35,422 nucleotides of DNA from Nocardiopsis trehalosi NBRC 14201 (GCF_001552555.1 NZ_BCRK01000049.1:1-35422), one strand, 5' to 3'. Shown: positions 12,883 to 21,549, counted from the first letter of the stretch. Translations and numbers: made by a program. Notes: generated by a model from the sequence alone, not told the origin.

Positions 12883-13323
12883 ATGCGCGGTGGTGCGCGG
12901 GTGAACTCCGGGCCGCTGCCCAAGGACGCGGCGTCGCGGCGGCGCCGCAACGCCGGCCCGTCGATGGTCGAGCTGCCCCGTGACGGCCGCCAGGGCGACG
13001 CCCCGGACTGGCCGCTGCCGGGTACCCCGGACGAGGCGGTGGCGGTGGTCTGGGACGCGCTGTGGGCCAAGCCGCAGGCCGCGGCGTGGGAGTCCGGCGG
13101 GTTCGAGCACGTGGTGGCCCGGTTGGCGCTGCTGACCGTGGCGGCGCTGTCGGACGAGGCGTCGGCCGCGGTGCTCGGCGAGGTCCGCCAGCTCGAAGAC
13201 CGGCTGGGGCTGAACCCGGCGGCGCTGCAGCGGCTGCGGTGGAAGCTCGCCGAGGCCGAGGAGGAGGCCGCCGAGGTGGTGCCGATCGCGCCCCGCGAGC
13301 GCCGGGTGAAGGCGGTGGAGTGA
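12883..13323 (+). CDS. terS: Terminase small subunit
   Basis: A 146-residue protein starting at ATG 12883; TTGGAGGTGG upstream decides the start over in-frame GTG codons. A basic N-terminus (RVNSGPLPKDAASRRRRN) is followed by a linker (LPRDGRQGDAPDWPLPG) and then a helical domain. The pattern matches P27-type small terminases: W in the 'VWDALWAKPQA' helix, then 'ESGGFEHVVARLALLTVAAL', then a coiled-coil-like LGLNPAALQRLRWKLAEAEE. Small terminases recognise phage DNA and load the large subunit. It is flanked by HNH and large terminase, which fixes the identification. An acidic-then-basic tail ends the protein. Confidence 0.82.
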   Translation: MRGGARVNSGPLPKDAASRRRRNAGPSMVELPRDGRQGDAPDWPLPGTPDEAVAVVWDALWAKPQAAAWESGGFEHVVARLALLTVAALSDEASAAVLGEVRQLEDRLGLNPAALQRLRWKLAEAEEEAAEVVPIAPRERRVKAVE

Positions 13324-13427
13324 TGCTGGCCGACCAGATCATCGACTGGCTGGAAACCTGCGGTGTCCGCTTGAGCGGTGAGCAGAAGCGCGCCGTGCGC
13401 GAGCTGTACACCACCGAGCGGGGGTGA
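13323..13427 (+). CDS. Very small protein between terminase genes
   Basis: A 34-residue frame starting at ATG 13323, sharing one base with the terS stop (TGATG), so re-initiation is likely. The peptide is a plausible pair of helices (MLADQIIDWLETCGVRLSGE, then QKRAVRELYTTERG). It fills the gap to terL almost exactly, ending five bases before the terL start. That tight packing is the main support; no family is recognised and a non-coding spacer remains possible. Confidence 0.5.
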   Translation: MLADQIIDWLETCGVRLSGEQKRAVRELYTTERG

Positions 13428-13431
13428 TCCG

Positions 13432-15030
13432 GTGCCGTGGCGTGGCCCGCAGGAGCGCGGCGAGTACCCCACCCTCGGCTACGTCGTCGGGGACTGGATC
13501 GAGGAGAACCTGATCGTCCCCGACGGCCCGAAGATGGGCGAGCCCTACCTGCTCACCGACGAGATGTGGCAGTGGGTCCTCCGCTACTACCGGCTCCACC
13601 CCCACGCGGTGGAGGACATGGGGTCGGAGGCGTTCGTCCACTACGGCGGGTTGCTGGTGCGCCCGCAGAAGTGGGGCAAGGACCCGTTGGCGGCCGCGCA
13701 GATCTGCGCGCACGCCCTGGGCCCGACCGAGTTCGCAGGGTGGGACGCCGCAGGGGAGCCCGTCGGGCGGTCGCATCCCTCACCGTGGATTCAGTGCGTG
13801 GCCACCGCGGAGGATCAGACGGCGAACACGTTCAACCCGCTGGTGACGATGCTGCGCGACGGCCCCCTGGCCGACACCCCGGGCCTGGACGTTGGTGAGA
13901 CGCGGGTGAAGCTGCCCGGGATCGGGTGGATCGAGCCCGCGACCTCCTCCGGCCGGGCCCGGCTCGGCGCCCGGCTGACGTTCGCGACGTTCACCGAGTC
14001 GCACCTGATGATCGAGTCCAACGGCGGGGTGCTGCTCGCCAAGAACATGAAGCGCAACCTGTCCGGCATGGGCGGCCGGTGGGTCGAGATCACCAACGCC
14101 TGGGACCCCGGCGAGCACTCCGTGGCGCAGCGCACCGCCTCCTCCGCGGTGCCGGGCGTCCTGGTCGACTACCGCCGGCCCCGCACCCGCGTGGACCTGG
14201 AGGACGAGGCCGCGGTCAAGGACGAGATCCGCTACATCTACGGCGACTCGATGGCCTCGCGCGGCGGCTGGGTGCGCGAGGGCCGCATCATCGCCGAGAT
14301 CAACGACCCGGCGACGGGCGAGAACGAGGCCCGCCGCTACTACCTCAACTCCACCGAGTCCGGCACCACGGACGCGATACGCGCGGAGCGGTGGGCGGCG
14401 CTTGCCCGCCTCGGCGCGCTGCTGGAGCCGGGCGAGAAGATCGCGCTGGGGTTCGACGGTTCTCGGTCGCGCGACGCCACCTCGCTGGTGGCCTGCCGCA
14501 TCTCCGACGGCCGCCTGTTCCCGCTGCACACCTGGGAGTGGGACGGCACCCCGGAGTGGAGGGTTCCGCGCCGCGAGGTCGACCAGGCCGTCCGCGACGC
14601 GATGGCCGGCTACCAGGTCGGCTACCTGTTCGCCGACCCCTACCGGTGGCAGGACTACCTGGATGCGTGGGAGCGCGACTTCGGGGACCGGATCGTGGAG
14701 TTTCCCACCACCACCGAGCGGCGCATGGACGCCGCGATCGAACGGGTCCTCACCGCGGTGGCCGACGACGAGGACCCGCTGACGCACAACGGCGACGAGA
14801 CCCTGGCCCGGCACGTGTCCAACGCGGTGCTGGCCAAGGGCAAAAAGAAGCCGCCGCGCGACGACGAGGGCACCGGGCTGCCGGAGTACTACATGCGGGT
14901 CGTGAAGAAGAAGGACGGGCACTGGATCGACGCCTTCGTCGCGGCGATCCTCGCCTACGAGGCGCGCGGCCGCTCGATCGAGGACGACCCGTTCGTGGAG
15001 GAGGTCGAGCCGTGGCTGGAGTTCCTGTGA
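13432..15030 (+). CDS. terL: Terminase large subunit
   Basis: A 532-residue packaging motor starting at GTG 13432 with GGGGGTGA upstream. The N-terminal ATPase has a deviant P-loop, RPQKWGKD (residues 77-84), and a motif II-like strand WIQCVATAEDQT near 124. The C-terminal nuclease is RNase H-like, with a first acidic residue in ALGFDGSRSRDATSL (D342), an IVEFPTTT strand and a final acidic residue in HWIDAFVAAIL (D500). The enzyme translocates DNA into the procapsid and cuts at genome ends. The 'PQKWGK' variant is common in terminases of actinophages and related siphoviruses. It overlaps the next gene by GTGA. Confidence 0.93.
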   Translation: MPWRGPQERGEYPTLGYVVGDWIEENLIVPDGPKMGEPYLLTDEMWQWVLRYYRLHPHAVEDMGSEAFVHYGGLLVRPQKWGKDPLAAAQICAHALGPTEFAGWDAAGEPVGRSHPSPWIQCVATAEDQTANTFNPLVTMLRDGPLADTPGLDVGETRVKLPGIGWIEPATSSGRARLGARLTFATFTESHLMIESNGGVLLAKNMKRNLSGMGGRWVEITNAWDPGEHSVAQRTASSAVPGVLVDYRRPRTRVDLEDEAAVKDEIRYIYGDSMASRGGWVREGRIIAEINDPATGENEARRYYLNSTESGTTDAIRAERWAALARLGALLEPGEKIALGFDGSRSRDATSLVACRISDGRLFPLHTWEWDGTPEWRVPRREVDQAVRDAMAGYQVGYLFADPYRWQDYLDAWERDFGDRIVEFPTTTERRMDAAIERVLTAVADDEDPLTHNGDETLARHVSNAVLAKGKKKPPRDDEGTGLPEYYMRVVKKKDGHWIDAFVAAILAYEARGRSIEDDPFVEEVEPWLEFL

Positions 15031-15212
15031 GACCGCGCGCCCGCCGGGTGGTGCAGGTCGGCGTGGCCTACGCGCTCGCGCTGCTCGCCGTGGCGGTCGG
15101 GGTGGGCATCGAGTTCGGCCCCGGGTGGGCGCTCATCGCCGGCGGGGTGCTCACCGGCGGGTCCGTGGCGGTGCTGGTCGACGTCGATAAACCGGCAGGA
15201 GGTGGCGGCTGA
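15027..15212 (+). CDS. Small two-helix membrane protein
   Basis: A 61-residue protein starting at GTG 15027 inside the terL stop. A basic N-terminus (RPRARR) leads to two hydrophobic helices (VGVAYALALLAVAVGVGI and GWALIAGGVLTGGSVAVLV) and an acidic-glycine end. The stop shares a base with the portal ATG. Small membrane proteins at this place are common in actinophages; the role is unknown. Confidence 0.7.
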   Translation: MRPRARRVVQVGVAYALALLAVAVGVGIEFGPGWALIAGGVLTGGSVAVLVDVDKPAGGGG

Positions 15213-16570
15213 TGGCGACGCTGTTCCAGCGGGCCCTGCGCGGCCTGCTGCAGGACTGGTCGGGCGGGGTGATCGACCCCCCGTCCGGGTGGGTGGCGCC
15301 GATGGCCGGGCCGATCAACGGCCGGGAAGAGGCGGCGCCCGGCACGTTTCAGGCAGCCGTCGAAGGCGCCTACCGCCGCAACGGCATCATCTTCGCGTGC
15401 AACCTCGCGCGGCTGATGGTCTTCACTGAGGCCCGGTTCGCGTTCCGGCAGCGCCGCGGCGGCCGACCCGGGGACCTGGTCGACGGCCCCGGGCTGCGGC
15501 TGCTGGACGCCCCGTGGCCGGGTGAGGCGACCGCCGGGATGCTGGCGCGGATGATCCAGGACGTCGACATGGTCGGCAACGCCTTCGTCGTGAACCGCGG
15601 CGACCGGCTGCGGCGGCTTCGTCCGGACTGGGTCACGATCGTCACCGGGTCGGAGCTGGAGCCGGAGCTGGCCGGAGATGCCCTCGATGGCGAGCTGCTC
15701 GGCTACATCTACCACCCGCGCGGGCCGAGTTCAGCGGGTGACGAACACTTCCTCATGCCGGAGGAGGTGGCGCACTTCGCGCCGATCCCCGACCCGGTGT
15801 TCTCCCACCGCGGCATGAGCTGGTTGACGCCGATCGCCCGCGAGCTGGCCGCCGACCAGGCCGCCACGATCCACAAGGGCAAGTTCTTCGAGAACGGGGC
15901 CAGTGGCGGCATCGCCATCACCCTGGACTCCTCGGTCAGCCCCGAGATGTTCCAGAAGTTCAAGGCCAAGTTCGATGAGTCCTACGCCGGGGTGTCCAAC
16001 GCCTACCGGACCATGATCATGGGCGGCGGCGCGCAGATCCACAACATCGGCGCGAACCTGCAGCAGCTCAGCTTCGCGGCCACACAGGGCGCCGGGGAGA
16101 CCCGCATCGCCGCGGCCGCCGGTGTCCCCCCGGTGATCGCGGGGTTCAGCGAGGGCCTGCACGCCGCGACCTACAGCAACTACAGCCAGGCGCGCCGGAG
16201 ATTCGCGGACGGCACGATCCGTCCGCTGTGGCGGGCGGCCGCGCAGGCGCTGGCCACGATCATCGACGTCCCCGACGGTCACGAGCTCTGGTACGACGAC
16301 CGCGACATCGCGTTCCTGCGGGAGGACCGCAAGGACTCCAGCGCGATCCAGTCCGCCCAGGCGCAGACGATCCGCACCCTGGTCGACGCGGGCTACACCC
16401 CGGAGACCGCGATCCGCGCCGTGACGAGCGAGAACTTCCGCGAGCTGCAGCACTCGGGGTTGTACAGCGTGCAGCTCCAACCCCCCAACCCCCGCGGCGC
16501 CGAGGACGGCACCGCCGAGGGCGAACCGCCGGCCGACGGCGGCGACGAGGAGCAGGAGGACGGACCATGA
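15212..16570 (+). CDS. Portal protein (HK97-type)
   Basis: A 452-residue protein with GGAGGTGG before ATG 15212. It matches HK97-family portals. An early segment has AYRRNGIIFACNLARLMVF. The clip/stem region includes LMPEEVAHFAPIPDP and SWLTPIARELAADQAA, followed by KFFENGASGGIAITL. The crown helix region holds GAGETRIAAAAGVPPVIAGF and TYSNYSQARRRFADGTIRPL. The C-terminal ~40 residues are an acidic, Pro/Gly-rich tail. The dodecameric portal forms the DNA entry vertex and docks the terminase. It overlaps the protease gene by ATGA. Confidence 0.93.
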   Translation: MATLFQRALRGLLQDWSGGVIDPPSGWVAPMAGPINGREEAAPGTFQAAVEGAYRRNGIIFACNLARLMVFTEARFAFRQRRGGRPGDLVDGPGLRLLDAPWPGEATAGMLARMIQDVDMVGNAFVVNRGDRLRRLRPDWVTIVTGSELEPELAGDALDGELLGYIYHPRGPSSAGDEHFLMPEEVAHFAPIPDPVFSHRGMSWLTPIARELAADQAATIHKGKFFENGASGGIAITLDSSVSPEMFQKFKAKFDESYAGVSNAYRTMIMGGGAQIHNIGANLQQLSFAATQGAGETRIAAAAGVPPVIAGFSEGLHAATYSNYSQARRRFADGTIRPLWRAAAQALATIIDVPDGHELWYDDRDIAFLREDRKDSSAIQSAQAQTIRTLVDAGYTPETAIRAVTSENFRELQHSGLYSVQLQPPNPRGAEDGTAEGEPPADGGDEEQEDGP

Positions 16571-17316
16571 TGTTCACCAGGTCGTTCCCGCTGGAGGACA
16601 TGAAGGTCGCCTCCACCGACGGGCGCACCGTCGAGGCCTACGCCGCGGTGTTCGACACCCCGACCGAGATCCGCGACCGCGATGGCCACTACCTGGAGAC
16701 CATCTCGCGGACCGCGTTCGACAAGACGATCCGCGAGCGCGGGCCCGCCGGGTTCGGCGTGTTCTACCACCACGGCATGACCTTGGGTGGCACCCCGTCG
16801 GAGCGCGGGTCGGTGCCCATCGCCACGTCGTTGGAGGTCCGCGCCGACGCCCGCGGGGTGTTCACCCGCGCCCGCTACCACAAGACGCCGTTGGCCGAGG
16901 AGGTCCTGGAGGCGATCCGCGAGGGCAGCATCACCGGGCAGTCGTTCTCCGGCCGGTTCCTGCAGTCCTCCCCGGCCCGGGTGCCCCGCGCCCGCGCCGG
17001 CGGCGAGCTGCCGACCGTGGTCCGGACCGAGATCGCGATGCGCGAGTACGGGCCCACCCCCACCCCCGCCTACGCGGCCGCTGAGATCGTCGGCGTCCGC
17101 GCCCTGGTCGACAGCATCGGCCACCTGACCGAGGAGGAGCGCGCCGATCTGGTGCGCGCACTGACCACGCCCACCACCCCCGCGGGGGCCGGAGGCGACA
17201 CCGACACCCCCCAGGAGGGGGCCGTCCCGGACGAGCCGGCGGAGAGCCACTCGGGTCCGTCCCTGACCCGCGCGCGTGCGCGGGCACGCCTACTGAAGAT
17301 GGGAGTCCTCCTGTGA
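16567..17316 (+). CDS. Prohead maturation protease (HK97/U35 family)
   Basis: A 249-residue serine protease starting at ATG 16567. The domain covers about 1-175: AYAAVFDTPTEIRDRDG, the catalytic His region FYHHG (H68 or H69), the Ser segment ITGQSFSGRF (S126), and an acidic/proline-rich third element (RTEIAMREYGPTPTPAY). It would cleave the scaffold-like N-terminus of the capsid protein during maturation. The C-terminal ~70 residues are Thr/Pro-rich with a basic end (RARARARLLKMG) and may serve as scaffold or encapsidation tail. It overlaps the capsid gene by GTGA. Confidence 0.92.
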   Translation: MMFTRSFPLEDMKVASTDGRTVEAYAAVFDTPTEIRDRDGHYLETISRTAFDKTIRERGPAGFGVFYHHGMTLGGTPSERGSVPIATSLEVRADARGVFTRARYHKTPLAEEVLEAIREGSITGQSFSGRFLQSSPARVPRARAGGELPTVVRTEIAMREYGPTPTPAYAAAEIVGVRALVDSIGHLTEEERADLVRALTTPTTPAGAGGDTDTPQEGAVPDEPAESHSGPSLTRARARARLLKMGVLL

Positions 17317-18743
17317 ACCGCTTGCAGGAGATCGACCAGCGGCTGGACGCGATCCGCGCGGAGCTGCTGGAGCTGGCCGAGACCGACCTGGACGAGACCC
17401 AGGCTGCCCGGTTCGATGAGCTGGAGACCGAGCACGCCGCCCTGGAAGAGGAGCGGGTGCCGCTGGCCAAGCGCGCCGCGACCGTGGAGCGCATGCGCGC
17501 CTCGCTGACCGCGGGCGGGGAGCGCGCCACCGAGGCCGGCGGCATCGACGTGCACGTGCGTACCGACCGCACGCCCTATGACGACCTCGACCAGGTCCGC
17601 TCCGGTACGGTGGCGCTGGCCGACGTGCGGGCGCGGGCGCTGGACGCGATCGAGCAGGCGCCGGCCTACGTGGCCGATGAGCACCGGGAGCGCGCCACCC
17701 GCCTGGTGGAGCGCTCCGACCGGCACGGCCGCATCGCCCGGCACATGCTGCTCACCGGGTCGCCGGACTACGAGGACGCGTTCGAGCAGGTGCTGTCCGG
17801 TGTGCAGCCGTGGCAGTTGCAGGGGCGGGCGGCCGAGGCGATGCGCCTGGCCGCCGAGCACCAGCGCGCCATCAACATCGGCACCGACAGCGCGGGCGGG
17901 TTCCTGGTGCCGTTCCACCTGGACCCGACCATCATCATGACCAGCGCTGGGACGACCAACCCGTTCCGGCAGATCGCCCGGCAGGTGTCCATCACGACCG
18001 ACACCTGGCGCGGCATCACCTCGGCCGGGGTGACCACGGAGTGGCTGGCCGAATCCCAGGAGGTCGGCGAGCACAACCCGACCCTGGGCCGCCCGGAGAT
18101 CCCCGTCCACAAGGCCGGGTCGTACCTCGAGGCCACGTTCGAGGTCGTCCAGGACACCACGATCGCCTCGCAGGTCGGCATGCTCTTGGCCGAGGCCAAA
18201 GACGACGAAGAGGCCCGCGTGTTCGCGGTCGGCTCCGGGACCGGGCGCCCGCGCGGCGTGGTCACCGCGGTCGCCGCCACCCCCGCCTCGGTGGTGTCCA
18301 CGGCCGCCGCCGGCGCCTACGCCGTCGGCGACGTCTACGCCCTGCGGGGCGCCCTGCCGCCGCGCCACCGCGCCAACGCGTCCTGGGTCGCCTCGGACAT
18401 GACGTACCTGCTGACCCGCCAGTTCGCGACCGGCTCCGGCCCCCAGCACGCGTTCTGGGCCGACCTGGGCATGGGCACCCCGTCGCTGCTGCTCGGCCGC
18501 CCCACCTACGAGTCGTCGGAGATGGCCGACGCGGTGGCCGCCGGTGCGAACCTGCTGCTGGTCGGCGACTTCCAGAAGTACCTGATCGTGGACCGGATCG
18601 GTATGACCGTGCAGTTCGAGCCGCTGGTCAAGGGCCCGAACCAGCGCCCCACCGGTGAGGTCGGCTGGTTCGCGCACTGGCGGGTCGGCGGCGACGTCCT
18701 CGACGCCAACGCGTTCCGCCTGCTGCAGGTCGACGCGCCCTGA
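17313..18743 (+). CDS. Major capsid protein, HK97 fold with delta domain
   Basis: A 476-residue protein starting at GTG 17313. Residues 1-~60 form a charged coiled coil (EIDQRLDAIRAELLELAETD onward), the HK97 delta/scaffold domain expected to be removed by the upstream protease. The capsid fold begins near 185 (INIGTDSAGGFLVPFHLDPT) and includes TTEWLAESQEVGEHNP, SYLEATFEVVQDTTIASQVG and GTGRPRGVVTAV. A domain typical of gp5-like capsids runs to the end (DFQKYLIVDRIGMTVQFEPL). No separate scaffold gene is present, consistent with the delta domain. A strong terminator follows 22 bases after the stop. Confidence 0.95.
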   Translation: MNRLQEIDQRLDAIRAELLELAETDLDETQAARFDELETEHAALEEERVPLAKRAATVERMRASLTAGGERATEAGGIDVHVRTDRTPYDDLDQVRSGTVALADVRARALDAIEQAPAYVADEHRERATRLVERSDRHGRIARHMLLTGSPDYEDAFEQVLSGVQPWQLQGRAAEAMRLAAEHQRAINIGTDSAGGFLVPFHLDPTIIMTSAGTTNPFRQIARQVSITTDTWRGITSAGVTTEWLAESQEVGEHNPTLGRPEIPVHKAGSYLEATFEVVQDTTIASQVGMLLAEAKDDEEARVFAVGSGTGRPRGVVTAVAATPASVVSTAAAGAYAVGDVYALRGALPPRHRANASWVASDMTYLLTRQFATGSGPQHAFWADLGMGTPSLLLGRPTYESSEMADAVAAGANLLLVGDFQKYLIVDRIGMTVQFEPLVKGPNQRPTGEVGWFAHWRVGGDVLDANAFRLLQVDAP

Positions 18744-18764
18744 TTCGCCCCTGACCACCCCTCG

Positions 18765-18794
18765 AAGGGGCGGCCCAAAGTGGGGCCGCCCCTT
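18765..18794. terminator. Perfect hairpin after the capsid gene
   Basis: AAGGGGCGGCCC (18765-18776) pairs perfectly with GGGCCGCCCCTT (18783-18794) around AAAGTG and is followed by CTCCT. A terminator or attenuator just after the capsid gene is common and could raise capsid mRNA relative to downstream genes. Confidence 0.8.
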
Positions 18795-18814
18795 CTCCTA
18801 TGGAAGGAGGCGCC

Positions 18815-18994
18815 GTGCGCGCACGCGAGACCTTCGCCGTCGGCCAGCGGGTCGTGGCCGCCGGCCAGGAGCTGGCCGACGACGACCCGATCGTCACCGG
18901 CCACCCCCAGTTCTTCGAGACCGCCACCCCCGCCGCCGGAGCCCCGGAGCCCCGGGCCAAGCGGCGCCGGCCGCGCGGCGAGGACCCGGAGTGA
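18815..18994 (+). CDS. Small head-associated hypothetical protein
   Basis: A 59-residue protein starting at GTG 18815, chosen because AAGGAGG sits just upstream. The ATG at 18800 in the same frame would place that ribosome site inside the gene. The sequence (FAVGQRVVAAGQELADDDPI, then PQFFETATP and a basic KRRRPRG end) resembles small proteins found right after capsid genes in actinophages, of unknown function. The stop overlaps the connector GTG. Confidence 0.7.
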   Translation: MRARETFAVGQRVVAAGQELADDDPIVTGHPQFFETATPAAGAPEPRAKRRRPRGEDPE

Positions 18995-19518
18995 TCACCA
19001 CCGAGGCGGCCCCGTTCATCACGGTGGCCGACGCCAAGAAGCACCTCAACAAGGTGAACGCGGCCAGCGACGAGGAGATCGAGGGGTTCGTCGCCGCGGC
19101 GTGCGCCATGGTGGTCGACCGCATCGGCCAGGTGTCCCGGGTGACCGCCGCCGAGACCGTGACCGTGCGCGCCGGGCGCGCGCTCCTCACCCACCGGCCC
19201 GTCCTGGAGGTCACCACCCCCGGATGGACGGTCGTCAACCGCGAGGGCATCGCCGCGAACCCGTCGGCCTCCGGCGAGGTCGAGCTGGTCTATGCGGCCG
19301 GCCGCGAACCGGTGCCCGCCAACGTGCGCCTGGCCGCGCTGGAGCTGGTCGCGCACCTGTGGCGCAACTCCCAGAACGGGTCCAGCGGCGGCGGGCGGCC
19401 GGTGGTGGGCGGCGCGGACTCCACCGTGGTCCCCGGCACCGCCTACTCCATGCCCTACCGGGTGCGCGAGCTGCTGGGCCTGGGCAAGGCGATGCGCGAC
19501 GAACCGCTGGTGGGGTGA
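18991..19518 (+). CDS. Head-tail connector protein (gp6-like adaptor)
   Basis: A 175-residue protein starting at GTG 18991. It shows the head-tail adaptor pattern: FITVADAKKHLNKVNAASDE and EIEGFVAAACAMVVDRIG at the N-terminus, a central beta segment with LLTHRPVLEVTTP, and ELVYAAGREPVPANVRLAAL followed by a helix (ELVAHLWRN). Such proteins form a ring below the portal. The next genes give the expected order of tail terminator, gp10-like neck protein and tail tube. Confidence 0.85.
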   Translation: MITTEAAPFITVADAKKHLNKVNAASDEEIEGFVAAACAMVVDRIGQVSRVTAAETVTVRAGRALLTHRPVLEVTTPGWTVVNREGIAANPSASGEVELVYAAGREPVPANVRLAALELVAHLWRNSQNGSSGGGRPVVGGADSTVVPGTAYSMPYRVRELLGLGKAMRDEPLVG

Positions 19519-19521
19519 GCC

Positions 19522-19971
19522 GTGATCTCGACCATCCCCGCCGCCATGGCGGCGCTGACCGCCACCCTGCAGGCCGCGCCCGGCCTGGCCGGCGTCCAGG
19601 TACTGCAGGGCCCGCCCACCACCAACATCGAGCCGGACGCGGTCCTCGTCGGGTTCACCGGCGACGTCTCGGAGGGGGCGATCCGCTCCACCCGGCTCAC
19701 CGCCGACCTCGGCGGGCGCCGCGACCAGGAGACCTACCAGGTCACCACCATGGTGTCCTCCTTCAGCGGTGACACCGAGATGGACGCGCGCATGGAGCGC
19801 ACCTGCGCCATGGTCGCCGAGATCGACCGCGTCCTGTCGGCCGACCGCAAACTGGGCGGGGCGGTCGCCCAGGCCCGCGTGGTCGAGGTCAACCTGGGCC
19901 AGGTCCAGACCACCGACGGTGCCGAGTGCAATGCCCAGGTCATCATCGAGATCCGGGCGTGGGCGCGATGA
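19522..19971 (+). CDS. Tail terminator protein
   Basis: A 149-residue protein starting at GTG 19522 after GGGGTGAGCC. The layout is that of siphoviral tail terminators: an N-terminal helix (AAMAALTATLQAAPGLAGVQ), strands carrying VLQGPPTTNIEPDAVLVGF, a long variable middle, a helix (ARMERTCAMVAEIDRVLS), LGGAVAQARVVEV, and a final strand (QVIIEIRAWAR). It would stop tail-tube growth and join tail to head. The family is variable, so a head-closure role cannot be excluded. It overlaps the next ATG. Confidence 0.72.
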   Translation: MISTIPAAMAALTATLQAAPGLAGVQVLQGPPTTNIEPDAVLVGFTGDVSEGAIRSTRLTADLGGRRDQETYQVTTMVSSFSGDTEMDARMERTCAMVAEIDRVLSADRKLGGAVAQARVVEVNLGQVQTTDGAECNAQVIIEIRAWAR

Positions 19972-20390
19972 CCGATGTGCGCTACGGCATCGCCGAGTTC
20001 CGCCGCGACCTCGGCCAGATCCCCAAGGAGCTGCAGACGCAGCTCCGCCCCGCGCTGCGCGAGGCCGCCCGCCCGGTGCTGGCCGACGCGCGGCGCCGCG
20101 CCTCCTGGTCCACCCGCATCCCCGGCGCCATGCGCATCGCCACCCGGTTCGGCCGCCGCGGCGGGGTGTCGGTGGCGGTGTCGCGCACCCGGGCGCCGCA
20201 CGCCCGCGCCTGGGAGGACATCACCAACCGCGGCCAGGTCCGCCACCCCGTGTTCGGCAACCGCCAGGTGTGGGCCTCGCACCGGCCGCGCCCGTTCCTG
20301 TCCCCGGCCGCGTTCGCCAACGCCGACCGGGTGCAGCGGCGGGTCGCCGACACCGTCATCTACACGGCCCGTCTGCACGGATTCCGATGA
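19968..20390 (+). CDS. HK97 gp10-like neck/head-tail protein
   Basis: A 140-residue, very basic protein starting at ATG 19968. It follows the gp10-like pattern: an N-terminal helix (GIAEFRRDLGQIPKELQTQL), a second helix (REAARPVLADARRRA), a strand region (MRIATRFGRRGGVSVAVSRT), and a short PHARAWEDITNRG/HPVFGNRQVW segment typical of the family. RPFLSPAAFANADRVQR is the usual C-terminal helix. These proteins take part in tail completion or head-tail joining. The gene-order context supports this. Confidence 0.82.
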   Translation: MTDVRYGIAEFRRDLGQIPKELQTQLRPALREAARPVLADARRRASWSTRIPGAMRIATRFGRRGGVSVAVSRTRAPHARAWEDITNRGQVRHPVFGNRQVWASHRPRPFLSPAAFANADRVQRRVADTVIYTARLHGFR

Positions 20391-20400
20391 GGAGCAGCCC

Positions 20401-20577
20401 ATGAAGCCCCGTGTCCCCACGGTGAAGATCCGCCACCCCAAGCTCGCCGTCACCGTCGAGGTGCCCGAGAGCGCCGTGCCCTACCACGAGCGGGCGGGGT
20501 GGGAGCGCGTGCCCGCCGAGCCCGTCCGCCGCACCGTGACCATCAAGAAGGAGGCCGCCGAGAATGGCCGCGACTGA
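20401..20577 (+). CDS. Small hypothetical neck-region protein
   Basis: A 58-residue protein starting at ATG 20401 with GAGGAG upstream. The sequence (PTVKIRHPKLAVTVEVPESA, VPYHERAGWERVPA) looks like a small beta-rich peptide with a basic end. It resembles short proteins found beside tail genes in actinophages. Its last 14 bases overlap the start of the tail-tube gene, whose ribosome site lies within it. Confidence 0.65.
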   Translation: MKPRVPTVKIRHPKLAVTVEVPESAVPYHERAGWERVPAEPVRRTVTIKKEAAENGRD

Positions 20578-21055
20578 CATCGCCCCCGTCACCCGCTACT
20601 TCAACCCCGCGATCACCCGCGTCCTGTACGTGCTGACGATCGCGAGCAAGGCCGCCCCGACCCGTGTCGAGCTGGACGCCGGCACCGACCTGTCCAACGA
20701 GATCGCGGAGCTGTCGGGGTTCCAGGTCACCTCCGGGCAGATCCCGACGCCCGACCTCGGCCGGCGGTTCACCAGCTCCATCCCGGGCCGCACCTCCGCC
20801 GACGACTCCTCGATCACGTTCTACGCCGACGAGGCCGGCGAGGACGTCCGGTCGCTGCTGCCGCGCGACACCGAGGGGTTCATCGTCATCATGGACGGCG
20901 GCGACGTCACCGGCCAGCCGATGGACGTCTACCCCATCCGGGTGGCCTCGGTCGGCAAGATGCGGTCGGTGGGCGATGAGGCGGCCCGGCTGCAGATCCA
21001 GTTCTCCATCACCTCGGAGCCCGCCGAGGACGTCGCGATCCCGACGGCCGCCTGA
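20564..21055 (+). CDS. Major tail tube protein
   Basis: A 163-residue protein starting at ATG 20564 (GGAGG upstream, inside the previous gene). It has the compact beta-sandwich character of siphoviral tail-tube proteins: strands such as RVLYVLTIAS, TRVELDAGTDLSNEIAELSG, RRFTSSIPGRTSADDSSITF, and VYPIRVASVGKMRSVGDEAA. The N-terminal PVTRYFNPAITRVLYV segment is typical of actinophage tail tubes. It directly precedes the chaperone pair and tape measure, the fixed place for this gene. The stop shares a base with the next ATG. Confidence 0.85.
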   Translation: MAATDIAPVTRYFNPAITRVLYVLTIASKAAPTRVELDAGTDLSNEIAELSGFQVTSGQIPTPDLGRRFTSSIPGRTSADDSSITFYADEAGEDVRSLLPRDTEGFIVIMDGGDVTGQPMDVYPIRVASVGKMRSVGDEAARLQIQFSITSEPAEDVAIPTAA

Positions 21056-21549
21056 TGGGGGCACGCGACCGGCTGCGGGCGCGCAAGCGCCCGCACGCCA
21101 ACTACCGGTTCCAGGTGGAGGACCCCACCAGTGCGGAGAAGGCGCTGGCGGTGGTCCAGGAGCAGTACCGGGCGGCGCTGCTGAAGGCCAAGGACGGCGA
21201 GCGCGACGCCGACGTCAAGCGCCTGGCGAAGAAGGTCGAGGCCGCCCGCGAGAAGGTCGACGCCTGCTTCGAGGAGATCACGCTGCGCGCGATGGCCCCG
21301 AAGGACCTGGAGGCGCTGATCGCCGCGCACCCGCCGCGCAAGGACCACGAGGACGACGACGCGTGGAACACCGAGACGTTCCCCCGCGCCCTGTTCCTGG
21401 AGTGCGTGGAGGGTGTCGCCGACATGTCGGCGGCCGACTGGGAGGCGTTCCTGGACGAGAACTGCTCGGAGGGCGAGCGCGGCGAGCTGCTGCTGACGGC
21501 CCAAGTCGTCAACGTGCGCGCGCCCGGGTCCCAGGTCCCAAAAGGCTAG
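21055..21549 (+). CDS. Tail assembly chaperone, short form (gpG-like)
   Basis: A 164-residue protein starting at ATG 21055. It has a basic N-terminus, a helical middle (AEKALAVVQEQYRAALLKAK, DVKRLAKKVEAAREKVDACF) and a C-terminal region seen in tail chaperones (DLEALIAAHPP, TFPRALFLECVEG, ADWEAFLDENCSEGERGEL). It lies between tail tube and tape measure. The frame ends just after the slippery sequence CCCAAAA (21537-21543). The short form is made by standard decoding; the longer form by a -1 frameshift. Confidence 0.85.
   Translation: MGARDRLRARKRPHANYRFQVEDPTSAEKALAVVQEQYRAALLKAKDGERDADVKRLAKKVEAAREKVDACFEEITLRAMAPKDLEALIAAHPPRKDHEDDDAWNTETFPRALFLECVEGVADMSAADWEAFLDENCSEGERGELLLTAQVVNVRAPGSQVPKG

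Noticed and set aside
17070-18758. Minus-strand open frame opposite the capsid gene
   Set aside because: Same reason: long GC-driven antisense frame, no domain, and the plus-strand capsid protein is clear.
18800-18814. ATG at 18800 as the start of the small post-capsid gene
   Set aside because: The AAGGAGG ribosome site would fall inside the gene; GTG 18815 is correctly spaced from it.
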